Assembly: GCA_947498055.1 (NCBI GenBank)
Contig: CANMJA010000002.1
Coordinates: forward strand, 177,680-241,679
Length of the DNA: 64,000 bases
Origin: an uncultured Tenacibaculum sp.
GTDB lineage: Bacteria > Bacteroidota > Bacteroidia > Flavobacteriales > Flavobacteriaceae
Reading direction: 5' to 3'
This document shows, piece by piece, positions 17,843 through 26,595 of the stretch; position 1 is the stretch's first letter; each line of letters opens with the position of its first letter. The notes under the pieces were generated by a model. It was not told the DNA's origin, searched no databases, and was given only the letters and a program-made list of their open reading frames with translations. Made by a program: the position numbers and the translations under genes.

Positions 17843-19084
17843 ATGAAAAATAGAAAATTAAATCAGTGGCTATGGAAGTGGCATTTTATAGCAGGTATTA
17901 TTTCGTTACCATTTGTATTAATACTATCTATAACAGGTGCTGTTTATTTATTTAAACCGAATGTAGAGGAACAAGCTATTTCTAAAATTCAAGAAATAAC
18001 GGAAATAAAAAATAGTTCAGAAAAACTAAATTATCAACAGCAATGGAATATTGCTAAAAAGAATACAAAAAAGAAGTTAAGTTCTATGATTCTTTCTGAA
18101 GGTAATAAGAGCACTGAATTTATTTCTGGGAAATTTGGAGGAAAACAATCACTCTATATTAATCCATATTCAGGAAAAGTATCTGGAACTTTTAAAGCAA
18201 AAGATACTTGGATGTATACTGTTCGTAAACTGCACGGAGAGCTATTAAGTGGTAAGGTAGGAACCAAGTTAGTAGAGCTAGTAGCTAGTTGGATGGTGGT
18301 TCTTATTTTAACAGGTTTGTATATTTGGTTTCCTTTTGTAAAAGGAATAAAAGGGGCTTTTACCATTCGGTTTAAAGAAGGAAAACGAACTTTATTTAGA
18401 GATATACATGCAGTAACGGGCTTTTGGATTTCCATTTTGTTGCTAGTTGTTTTAGCAGGAGGTTTTCCATGGACAGATGTTTTTGGAGGCAATTTTAAGT
18501 GGGTGCAAAAGGTAACAAATACAGGATATCCTAAAACATGGAGTGGTAGAGGTTTGGTTTCTAAATCTTCAGATAAAGTGTTAACTTTAGATGAGATGAT
18601 TTCGATAGCAAATAAGCAAAATTTAAAAGGAATTGTAAGTATAGGTTTACCTAAATCTCCTAAAAACACCTTTTCGGTATCCAACAAAACATTTCCACTT
18701 ACAGAACAAAAAATGTTGCATTTTGATCAATATTCAGGAACATTAATAAAAGCACATGATTGGAGTGATGTTGGAATTTTAATGAGAGGTAGAGCTTGGT
18801 TAATGGCGTTTCATCAAGGTCAATTTGGTGGATGGAATTGGTATTTATTATTCTTTATAGCAATAGCATTAACAATAATGAGTGTTGGAGCAATTTTGTC
18901 ATACTTTTATAGAAAACAAAAAGGAACTTTGGGTGTGCCAAAATCACCAAAAAACAGGAAATTAGAAAAGGGTATAGGTATTTCTCTGTTAATATTAAGT
19001 GTTGTTTTTCCTCTCTTCGGTGTTAGTTTAATAATTATTTTAATTTATGAGTTTTTTAAGAATAGAAAAAAAATAACTGTATAA
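17843..19084 (+). CDS. PepSY-associated TM domain protein (siderophore-reductase-like)
   Basis: A 413-residue inner-membrane protein of the PepSY_TM (PiuB-like) family. It has an N-terminal span (15-40, WLWKWHFIAGIISLPFVLILSI), a periplasmic PepSY region, a second span (150-172), the RDIHAVTGFW motif and span (190-212), then two C-terminal spans. Conserved His in KWHFIAG, RKLHGELL and RDIHAVTG may bind heme. Family members next to TonB receptors are implicated in iron release from siderophores. It follows the receptor gene after a hairpin. Confidence 0.9.
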   Translation: MKNRKLNQWLWKWHFIAGIISLPFVLILSITGAVYLFKPNVEEQAISKIQEITEIKNSSEKLNYQQQWNIAKKNTKKKLSSMILSEGNKSTEFISGKFGGKQSLYINPYSGKVSGTFKAKDTWMYTVRKLHGELLSGKVGTKLVELVASWMVVLILTGLYIWFPFVKGIKGAFTIRFKEGKRTLFRDIHAVTGFWISILLLVVLAGGFPWTDVFGGNFKWVQKVTNTGYPKTWSGRGLVSKSSDKVLTLDEMISIANKQNLKGIVSIGLPKSPKNTFSVSNKTFPLTEQKMLHFDQYSGTLIKAHDWSDVGILMRGRAWLMAFHQGQFGGWNWYLLFFIAIALTIMSVGAILSYFYRKQKGTLGVPKSPKNRKLEKGIGISLLILSVVFPLFGVSLIIILIYEFFKNRKKITV

Positions 19085-19180
19085 TGAATTCGTTTTATTT
19101 AAATTAACATTTCTTTAAGTAAGGATGTTAACTTTTAGAGACCAAGTATTTGAATTATATAATTTAAAAAACAATCAATC

Positions 19181-19723
19181 ATGAAAAAATCGATTTTAAC
19201 AATTGTTGTATTTGCTTTTGCATTAGTATTTTCAACAGAAGCATTTGCTCAAAAATTCTCGAAATTAGATAAAAGTCCAATGGATGCTGCTGCTTATCCA
19301 GCTAGTTATAAAGTAGCCGATAAACTAGTAAAGATCGTATATAGCCGCCCGCATTTAAAAGGTAGAGCTTTATCTAAATTAGCACCTAACGGAAAAGTTT
19401 GGAGAACTGGAGCAAATGAAGCAGCAGAGATTACTTTTTACAAAGACGCTATGTTTGGAGGTAAAAATGTAAAAGCAGGAACATATACATTGTTTACAAT
19501 TCCTGGAGATAATGAGTGGACGGTAATTTTAAGTACTGCTAAAAACGTATGGGGAGCTTATTTTTATAATGAAAGTGAAGATGTGGTAAGAGTGAAAGGT
19601 AAAGTAACTAAAGGAAATAAATCTGTAGAAAGTTTTTCTATAGCTTTTGATGGTAAAGATACTAATGCAACAATGTACTTAGGATGGGGAGACGTAGTAG
19701 TTTCTGTTCCAGTAAAAGGATAA
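19181..19723 (+). CDS. DUF2911 domain secreted protein
   Basis: A 180-residue protein with a cleavable signal peptide (1-23, ending AFAQ). The mature part is the whole DUF2911 domain: SPMDAAAYP, VKIVYSRPHLKGR, VWRTGANEAAEITF, GTYTLFTIPG and AKNVWGAYFYN. DUF2911 is common in Bacteroidota, is exported and has no assigned reaction. A 96-base gap separates it from the PepSY gene and a terminator follows, so it is probably its own unit. Confidence 0.9.
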   Translation: MKKSILTIVVFAFALVFSTEAFAQKFSKLDKSPMDAAAYPASYKVADKLVKIVYSRPHLKGRALSKLAPNGKVWRTGANEAAEITFYKDAMFGGKNVKAGTYTLFTIPGDNEWTVILSTAKNVWGAYFYNESEDVVRVKGKVTKGNKSVESFSIAFDGKDTNATMYLGWGDVVVSVPVKG

Positions 19724-19745
19724 TTGTAGTATTTTAATTGTATGT

Positions 19746-19778
19746 AAATCCAGTATTTTTAATGCTGGATTTTTTTTG
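19746..19778 (+). terminator. Rho-independent terminator after DUF2911 gene
   Basis: AAATCCAG (19746-19753) pairs with CTGGATTT (19765-19772), an 11-base loop between, followed by a run of T. Confidence 0.75.
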
Positions 19779-19950
19779 TGCTTTGACGAGAGTATTTTTA
19801 CTGATACAACCATTTCACAGATGTCATCATTTCGAATGTTTTTTACTTCAGTACAAATAATTTCATCTCAAAAATGCATTAGAATATTCAAAAAACTTTT
19901 AATTCATTTTAAAGAATGAATAAAGTCTATGAAAAAATCATAGGCGTTTT

Positions 19951-20865
19951 TTATAACTTTTTCTTATTTGTGTGAAGAACAAAAGTTGCATTAAACCCAA
20001 AATGGAAATTTCCATCATGAAAATTAAAATTGTTAGTGGTTTGAGTAATAAATACATCTTTAGCAAAATTTCTAGCATTTGTCATTTGAAACTGAAGTAA
20101 TAAATGACTAACCTCCCAATTTACACCAACCATAAAAGGATTGTATGTTTTTGTTGATTTTAAAGGGTTAAAAACACTATAATATTCAGATACGATAGAA
20201 ACATGACCTCCTACCTTATACCTAGCTCCAAAACCCATTGCAAATTGACTTCTAGACTGATTGTTAGCAAAATCTTTGTTTCTAGTAATGAAAGTTGGAC
20301 TTACTTGCATAGAAAATTTCGAATTAAATTTTCTAGCAATAAGAAGTTGACTTGTAAAACTATAAATACTATTAGAAGTAGAATTATTATTATTGTAAAA
20401 AGAATAAGTACCACTATTAGGATTGTTGTTTATGTAAGAAATTTCTTGAAAGAAAGCCATGCTAAATGGTTTTACTTTTGAGTTTTTTTTCTGCCTTAAA
20501 AACTTATATTTTACAAAACCATCTGTGATTTTATCATTAATACTATGGCCTAACCCAACGGTAAAGCTGTCTGAAAAAGCATAATCCAATCCAAATCTAA
20601 TATTCACTTCATCCGCTAAAAAACTTTGTGTAGTTCCTTCTTTATGATTCCAGTACCTATTATACATTGAAATCTCTAAAGCTCCTTTTTTTCTTGTTTC
20701 AATAGAATGAGACAAACCAATTCGAGTTGTTTTAAAAGTAGCTATTTCATTTATAGATTCTTTTGGAAACTCTTTATTTAATTTATCTAAAAGATTTTGC
20801 CCATTACTATTAAAATGAATAAATAATGTGAATGCAGTTATATATACTAAATTAATTACTTTCAT
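19951..20865 (-). CDS. DUF5777 family outer-membrane beta-barrel protein
   Basis: A 304-residue protein with a signal peptide (about 1-22, ending SNGQ) and alternating amphipathic beta strands through to FHFGFNATFVL, as expected for a small barrel. The TRIGLSHSIET and NIRFGLDYAFSDSFTVGLGHS segments match DUF5777. It is the last gene of a three-gene minus-strand operon with an OB-fold protein and a YceI protein; its start overlaps the YceI end by 14 bases. Function unknown; co-transcription suggests a joint envelope role. Confidence 0.83.
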   Translation of the reverse strand: MKVINLVYITAFTLFIHFNSNGQNLLDKLNKEFPKESINEIATFKTTRIGLSHSIETRKKGALEISMYNRYWNHKEGTTQSFLADEVNIRFGLDYAFSDSFTVGLGHSINDKITDGFVKYKFLRQKKNSKVKPFSMAFFQEISYINNNPNSGTYSFYNNNNSTSNSIYSFTSQLLIARKFNSKFSMQVSPTFITRNKDFANNQSRSQFAMGFGARYKVGGHVSIVSEYYSVFNPLKSTKTYNPFMVGVNWEVSHLLLQFQMTNARNFAKDVFITQTTNNFNFHDGNFHFGFNATFVLHTNKKKL

Positions 20866-21394
20866 AACCTAAGTATTGGAATTTGAATTTTACTAAAACA
20901 ACTTTTGCAATATTACTAGATAAAATGGGAGGTATCTTTATATTAAAATCTTTCACAGTAAGATTAAACTCTCCTGAAATAGCATAGCTTTCGCCTGTTT
21001 TTTTAATGGTAGTTTTAATATCAATATTTTTGGTAATTCCATGAATGGTAATTTTACCCTTCATTAAACTAGTTTGATTTAAAGAACCTTCTAAGTTATT
21101 AAAATGACCCTCAAAAGTAGCCTTAGGATATAAGTCAGATTCAATATAACTTTCGTTAAAATGTTCACGCATTAAATCTTTTTTAAATACAAAAGCACGC
21201 ATTAACATACTTACGGCCATTTCCTTTTTCTCTACATCTAAAATACTAAGTACTTGGTTGTTTTTGGCTTCAATATTTTCTACAGAAGTATATGAAAAAA
21301 AGGTTACTTGGCCTTGGCGGGCTATATGTTGCTGACTCAAAAGATTTCCTGTCTTAAAAAGAGCTAAAATGAAAAAAAGAGCTAGTTTGTTCAT
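20852..21394 (-). CDS. YceI-like domain secreted protein
   Basis: The product starts MNKLALFF at 21394; a longer frame to 21421 exists, but the internal ATG overlaps the upstream stop by 4 bases (ATGA) and gives a clean signal peptide. The mature 160-residue domain has the YceI lipocalin-like pattern: GQVTFFSYTSVENIEAKN, AFVFKKDLMREHFNE, ESDLYPKATFEG, then KITIHGITKNI and GEFNLTVKDFNIKIPP. YceI proteins bind polyprenoid lipids in the periplasm. Middle gene of the operon. Confidence 0.88.
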   Translation of the reverse strand: MNKLALFFILALFKTGNLLSQQHIARQGQVTFFSYTSVENIEAKNNQVLSILDVEKKEMAVSMLMRAFVFKKDLMREHFNESYIESDLYPKATFEGHFNNLEGSLNQTSLMKGKITIHGITKNIDIKTTIKKTGESYAISGEFNLTVKDFNIKIPPILSSNIAKVVLVKFKFQYLGYESN

Positions 21395-21819
21395 GGTTGT
21401 TTTTTGGTGTCTATAAAACAATTTAAAAGAATAACATCTTTTAAAGATCCTTTACAAATTCCTTTTATATAAAGGGTTTGGTTTTTTTTAAATTTATTTA
21501 AGTTAGCTAATTCATGATCGTCTAAATCACATATAATACTAGTTTTAGTAGTACCATTTAAAATAATTGTTTTTCTATTATTTAAAAGAGATGTTTTTTT
21601 TACTTTACCATGTACTGTAATAATCTTATTGTTGTATTTTGAATTACTTTTTTCTTCATTATTATTAAATTGATTTGCTAAGTCTTTTGATGAAACAAAA
21701 AAAATGGCATTTGAATCTTTTACACTTTTAAAAATATAAGAATGTACACTTTTATAAATAAAATAACTCAAAACAATAAAAAAAAGGCTCTTTAATAAAA
21801 GACTATAATTTTTAATCAT
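21391..21819 (-). CDS. OB-fold (tRNA_anti-like) membrane-anchored protein
   Basis: A 142-residue protein with one N-terminal transmembrane segment (about 8-27) followed by an OB-fold of the tRNA_anti-like family: DLANQFNNNEE, then NKIITVHGKVKK, TIILNGTTKTSIICDLD and LYIKGICKGSLKDVILLNCFI. This family in Bacteroidota is exported and travels with YceI genes; the ligand is unknown. First gene of the operon, ending in an ATGA overlap with the YceI gene. Confidence 0.8.
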   Translation of the reverse strand: MIKNYSLLLKSLFFIVLSYFIYKSVHSYIFKSVKDSNAIFFVSSKDLANQFNNNEEKSNSKYNNKIITVHGKVKKTSLLNNRKTIILNGTTKTSIICDLDDHELANLNKFKKNQTLYIKGICKGSLKDVILLNCFIDTKKQP

Positions 21820-21944
21820 AGTGCCATATTTAATTTATATCAAAGTAAATCATTTATTTTAGTTTTTTTAGAATAATTTTGAGCGAAAAGGAAAAAATAG
21901 TGTTTAAAAAGGAAAAATAATAGTTGATTATTTATACATAACTA

Positions 21945-23042
21945 ATGAGAAAAGACAAATTATATTTATTTACGGTTTTATCTATTACAATAGTTTTTTT
22001 AATTATTGCTTTGGTAGCGTCGCAATACTTTATAAAAACAAGTGTTAATCAACTAATAGAAATTCAAGTAGAATCTAGCAAACGAGAAGCTAATGAAATA
22101 ACAAAAATGTTAGATTTTCAATTAGAAAATAAATTAGAAAAAGAAACAATTATTAAAAATCTTCAAAATACAATAGAAAAAACGAATTCAGATGATTGGT
22201 TTATAAGTGTATTTGATTGGTCTGGAAAGAAAGTTTGTGATCCAGATATTACAAAAGTTGGGCAAAATATAAACTCAAATCCAGATTTATTATCCTCTTT
22301 AAAAGAAAAAAATAGCTCCAATAATTTATATGAATTATTAATAAAAAACACTTCAAATTCTAAAGAATTTATTTCTGAAGTTATCCATATTTCTCCTACA
22401 AAAAACTCTGACCTTATAGTTGCAGCAAATGTAAATGTAAAAGGAGTGAATAAACAAATGAAACAATTAAGATATAATTTTTATATGATATTCTTAATTA
22501 TGGGAATTTTGATTATTGTATTATCTTCATTAGCTGTAAGAATTATTGGAAGTCGTTATGAGAAACAACTAGAGTTACAAAATTCAAACCTAACCTCTGA
22601 GTTAATGAGTTTGTCAAAATTAAATACAGATTTGGTTTCTTACAAAGAAAAAATAGTAAAACTAACGGAAGAAGAGCCTAAAACGACAGAGATTTCAGAA
22701 AAAAATAAAAATAGAATTCTTACCTATATTAGAAACGAATTGGTTCCAATACAGATAAAAGATATTATATACGTTTACACAGAAAACACCATAACTTATG
22801 TAGTGTGTGAAGATGGTAAGAAATCTACCTCAAACTCCAGCTTAGATGAAATGTATGCGAATTTTGATGCTAGTTTATTTTTTAGAGCTAACAGACAATT
22901 TATTATCAGTATTTCAGCAATAGATAAAATAATTAGATACGGAAATAGTCAATTAAAAATAGTGCTAAATTCAGAAACTCCCGAAGAAATAATTATCAGT
23001 AAAAACAAAGCAGCAGAGTTTAAACAATGGTTGAATATTTAA
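21945..23042 (+). CDS. Membrane-tethered LytTR transcription regulator with extracytoplasmic sensor
   Basis: A 365-residue one-component receptor. Layout: span 1 (about 7-30), an extracytoplasmic sensor region (31-177) with a Cache/PAS-like strand set including WFISVFDWSGKKVCDP, span 2 (178-201), a coiled coil (205-245) and a C-terminal LytTR DNA-binding domain (about 257-365) with the conserved FFRANRQFIISISAI core. No kinase or receiver domain is present, so signal would pass from the periplasm through the coiled coil straight to DNA. Target genes are unknown; it is divergent from the OB-fold/YceI operon, a candidate target. Confidence 0.88.
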   Translation: MRKDKLYLFTVLSITIVFLIIALVASQYFIKTSVNQLIEIQVESSKREANEITKMLDFQLENKLEKETIIKNLQNTIEKTNSDDWFISVFDWSGKKVCDPDITKVGQNINSNPDLLSSLKEKNSSNNLYELLIKNTSNSKEFISEVIHISPTKNSDLIVAANVNVKGVNKQMKQLRYNFYMIFLIMGILIIVLSSLAVRIIGSRYEKQLELQNSNLTSELMSLSKLNTDLVSYKEKIVKLTEEEPKTTEISEKNKNRILTYIRNELVPIQIKDIIYVYTENTITYVVCEDGKKSTSNSSLDEMYANFDASLFFRANRQFIISISAIDKIIRYGNSQLKIVLNSETPEEIIISKNKAAEFKQWLNI

Positions 23043-23145
23043 TTTTTACGGTAATTATTAGAAGGTTTTTTTTATAGTCTAAAATTTGCTTTTCACTTAC
23101 AAACTAGAGTTGTAAATTTGCATCCTTTAAAACAAGAAGTTAGAG

Positions 23146-26100
23146 ATGCAATACAATCACCAAGAAGTAGAAAAAAAGTGGCAAGAGTTTTGGGCTAAAA
23201 ACCAAACTTTTAAAGCAAGTAACCATACAGATAAACCTAAATATTATGTATTGGATATGTTTCCTTATCCTTCAGGAGCAGGTTTACATGTAGGGCATCC
23301 GTTAGGATATATTGCTAGTGATATTTATGCACGTTACAAGCGCCATAAAGGATTTAATGTATTGCATCCGCAAGGATATGATTCTTTTGGTTTACCAGCC
23401 GAGCAATATGCGATTCAAACAGGTCAGCACCCTGCGCTTACTACAGAAACAAATATAAAAACGTATAGAAAACAGTTAGATAAAATCGGATTTTCATTCG
23501 ATTGGTCTCGTGAAGTACGTACTTCTAATCCTGATTACTATAAGTGGACGCAGTGGATTTTTATTCAATTATTTGAATCTTATTATTGCAAAGATGCTAA
23601 CAAAGCAAAAGCTATTTCAGAATTAGAAACCATTTTTGCTGCAGAAGGGAATTCAACAATAAACGCGGTTTGTGATGAAGAAGTGATTTCTTTTTCTGCG
23701 GAAGATTGGAATGCGTTTTCAGAAACAAAAAAACAAGAAATATTATTACAATATCGTTTAACATTTTTATCAGATACTGAAGTAAACTGGTGTCCTGCTT
23801 TAGGAACTGTATTAGCAAATGATGAAATTGTAAATGGTGTTTCAGAGCGCGGTGGTCACCCAGTAATTCGTAAAAAAATGACGCAATGGTCTATGCGAAT
23901 TTCTGCGTATGCACAACGTTTATTAGACGGACTACATACCATAGATTGGCCACAACCTTTAAAGGATAGCCAAACAAATTGGATAGGAAGAAGTCAAGGA
24001 GCAATGGTTACTTTTAAAGTGGCTAATTTTAATGTAACAGAAGACGCATCTAAATTATCTTACAAAGAATTAGAAGCATTAAAAGAGATTCGTTTGAATC
24101 CTTCTAAAGCAGAAGAAACACTTTGGAATGAGTTAAAGAATAAAAAAGGAGCTACAAAGTTTAGAAGAAAATACAAGATTGGTACATTTTTAACCGATTA
24201 TGTATGCTTGGCAAAAAATTTAATAGTAGAGCTTTCAGGAAAAGAAGATGAAGCAGAAAGAGATGCTTATTTTGCAAGTGAAGGCTTTCATGTACTTCGT
24301 TTTACCAATGAAGAGGTATTAGAAAGTGTTTCTAATGTTGTTTCTAAAATAAATAATACGATACAGTTTGCAAAACCCCTTGAAAAAGCAACAGTTAAAG
24401 TTGAGGAAAAAAAGGAAGTAATTGTCGAAGACGATTATAAAATAGAAGTGTTTACAACTAGGCCAGATACTATTTACGGAGTTAGTTTTATGACCTTAGC
24501 TCCAGAGCATGAATTGGTAGCTAAAATTACAACAGAAGAACAAAAAGAAGCTGTTGAAGCTTATGTAACGGCAACAGCTAAACGTTCAGAGCGTGAGCGT
24601 ATGGCAGATGTGAAAACCATTTCAGGAGTTTTTACAGGAGCGTATGCAGTGCATCCTTTTTCAGGAAAAAAAGTTCCTATTTGGATCGGTGATTATGTAT
24701 TAGCAAGTTATGGTACAGGAGCTGTTATGGCAGTGCCTTGTGGAGATCAACGTGATTATGATTTTGCAAAGAAATTCGGATTAAAAATTCCTAATATTTT
24801 TGAAGAGGTAGATATTTCTGAAGCTGCGTATGCAGATAAAGAAGGGACTAAAATTGCCAATTCAGATTTTTTAAATGGTTTATCGTACAAAAAAGCGATG
24901 AAATTGTCTATTTATGAAATGGAACAACGTGGTTTTGGGTACGGAAAAATAAACTATCGTTTACGAGATGCGGTATTTAGCCGTCAACGTTATTGGGGAG
25001 AGCCTTTTCCTGTATATTATAAAGATGGAATGCCTCAAATGATTGCTGCTAAGCATTTACCAATTGTATTGCCAGAAGTTGAAAAATATTTGCCGACGGA
25101 AGATGGTAAACCGCCATTAGGAAATGCAGACATTTGGGCATGGAATAGTGAAACCGCTGAGGTAGTTTCAAATGATTTAATTGATAACAAAACAGTCTTT
25201 CCTTTAGAGTTAAATACCATGCCAGGTTGGGCAGGAAGTTCTTGGTATTTTAACCGTTATATGGACTCTACAAACGAAGGAGAGTTTGTAAGTAAAGAAG
25301 CGGTTGATTATTGGAAAGAAGTAGATTTATATATTGGAGGTTCTGAACATGCTACAGGGCATTTACTATATGCACGTTTTTGGCAAAAATTCTTGTTCGA
25401 TAAAGGATTATTACCAGTAGATGAGTTTGCAAAAAAACTGATTAACCAAGGAATGATTTTAGGAACTTCTGCTATTGTATATAGAGTTGCTATTGGTCTT
25501 TATTCAGAAGAAACAAAAATTTACGTTGGAGGAAGATCTAATTTTTTTAAGAAAAATATTTTTATTTCAAAAAGCATTGTTGATTCTATTCATTTGGATA
25601 ATGAAAATATAGATAGAGATATTGTTTATAGAAAAAATAAAGGTGCGGAAAAAATATTTGATTTAATTATAGAGCAGACAAAAGAAGATGGTTTTCATAA
25701 AAATTCATTCTATGGTAATTCTGATGAATCTAATTTAGCTTTTCAAATAATGCCAATTCATTCAGATGTTTCTTTAGTTGATGCATCAGATGAATTAGAT
25801 ACAGAAGCTTTTAGAAACTGGAGACCAGAATTTAAAAACGCTGAATTTATTTATGAAGAAGATAAAACTTTTAAGGTTTTACGCGAGGTTGAGAAAATGT
25901 CAAAATCGAAATACAATGTTGTAAATCCAGATTTAATTTGCGAAGAATACGGAGCAGATGCATTGCGTTTATTCGAAATGTTTTTAGGCCCACTAGAACA
26001 AACAAAACCTTGGAAAACTTCTGGTATTTCTGGTGTGTATTCTTTCTTAAAGAAATTATGGAAATTATATGTTGGGGAAGAAGGAGTAATCGTTACAGAC

Positions 26101-26574
26101 GAGGAACCAACAAAGGAAGAGTTAAAAACATTACATAAAACCATTAAAAAAGTAGAAGAAGATATCGAGAATTTCTCTTTTAATACATCTGTTTCTACTT
26201 TTATGATTGCGGCTAATGAACTAACCACTCAAAAATGTCATAAGCGAGCTATTTTAGAACCTTTATTAGCTTTAATTTCTCCGTATGCTCCGCATATTGC
26301 AGAAGAGTTGTGGAGTAAATTAGGTCATGAAACTTCTATTTCAACGGTTGAGTTTCCAAAGTTTGAAGCTTCTCATTTGGTAGAATCTGAAAAAGAATAT
26401 CCGGTTTCTTTTAATGGAAAAATGCGTTTTAAGCTAAAGTTACCTTTAGATATGAGCAAAGAAGAGATTGAAAAAATAGTAATGGCGCACGAAAAAACAG
26501 TACAACAATTACAAGGGCGTGCACCTAAAAAAGTAATTATTGTACCAGGTAGAATTATTAATATTGTAGGATAA
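23146..26574 (+). CDS. leuS: Leucyl-tRNA synthetase with two insertions, one a DUF559 nuclease-like domain
   Basis: A 1142-residue class Ia synthetase, roughly 150-200 residues longer than I expect for the group. HIGH appears as HVGH (48-51) and KMSKS at 917-921. The editing (CP1) region keeps its threonine-rich FTTRPDTIYG (436-445) and YGTGAVMAVP motif (522-531). Between WIGRSQGAMVTFKV (279-292) and that motif, where other LeuRS have a short turn, lies a DUF559 domain (about 305-405) plus a charged linker. A second insertion, about 783-868, lies before the KMSKS module. Both keep the frame and all catalytic signatures survive, so the enzyme is probably active. A TAAATTTG box at 23113-23120 precedes it. 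Confidence 0.95.
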   Translation: MQYNHQEVEKKWQEFWAKNQTFKASNHTDKPKYYVLDMFPYPSGAGLHVGHPLGYIASDIYARYKRHKGFNVLHPQGYDSFGLPAEQYAIQTGQHPALTTETNIKTYRKQLDKIGFSFDWSREVRTSNPDYYKWTQWIFIQLFESYYCKDANKAKAISELETIFAAEGNSTINAVCDEEVISFSAEDWNAFSETKKQEILLQYRLTFLSDTEVNWCPALGTVLANDEIVNGVSERGGHPVIRKKMTQWSMRISAYAQRLLDGLHTIDWPQPLKDSQTNWIGRSQGAMVTFKVANFNVTEDASKLSYKELEALKEIRLNPSKAEETLWNELKNKKGATKFRRKYKIGTFLTDYVCLAKNLIVELSGKEDEAERDAYFASEGFHVLRFTNEEVLESVSNVVSKINNTIQFAKPLEKATVKVEEKKEVIVEDDYKIEVFTTRPDTIYGVSFMTLAPEHELVAKITTEEQKEAVEAYVTATAKRSERERMADVKTISGVFTGAYAVHPFSGKKVPIWIGDYVLASYGTGAVMAVPCGDQRDYDFAKKFGLKIPNIFEEVDISEAAYADKEGTKIANSDFLNGLSYKKAMKLSIYEMEQRGFGYGKINYRLRDAVFSRQRYWGEPFPVYYKDGMPQMIAAKHLPIVLPEVEKYLPTEDGKPPLGNADIWAWNSETAEVVSNDLIDNKTVFPLELNTMPGWAGSSWYFNRYMDSTNEGEFVSKEAVDYWKEVDLYIGGSEHATGHLLYARFWQKFLFDKGLLPVDEFAKKLINQGMILGTSAIVYRVAIGLYSEETKIYVGGRSNFFKKNIFISKSIVDSIHLDNENIDRDIVYRKNKGAEKIFDLIIEQTKEDGFHKNSFYGNSDESNLAFQIMPIHSDVSLVDASDELDTEAFRNWRPEFKNAEFIYEEDKTFKVLREVEKMSKSKYNVVNPDLICEEYGADALRLFEMFLGPLEQTKPWKTSGISGVYSFLKKLWKLYVGEEGVIVTDEEPTKEELKTLHKTIKKVEEDIENFSFNTSVSTFMIAANELTTQKCHKRAILEPLLALISPYAPHIAEELWSKLGHETSISTVEFPKFEASHLVESEKEYPVSFNGKMRFKLKLPLDMSKEEIEKIVMAHEKTVQQLQGRAPKKVIIVPGRIINIVG
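24058..24360 (+). other. DUF559 (Vsr/restriction-endonuclease-like) domain inserted in LeuRS
   Basis: Residues 305-405 of LeuRS read as DUF559: LNPSKAEETLWNELKNKK, then TKFRRKYKIGTFLTDYVC, LIVELSG, ERDAYFASEGFHVLRFTNEEVL. Free-standing DUF559 proteins have ADFYC, ELDGxxH and RD...G..VLRF. Here Glu323, Asp351 and Glu362 are kept, the Asp of ELDG is Ser364, and the following His is missing with a shortened loop. There are no intein splicing motifs at either edge. Confidence 0.88.
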
Positions 26575-26595
26575 ATAGTAATTAAAATAAATAAG

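Noticed and set aside
18154..18687. Long minus-strand open frame (177 codons) inside the PepSY gene
   Set aside because: It is antisense to conserved PepSY coding sequence and has no domain or signal; a shadow frame.
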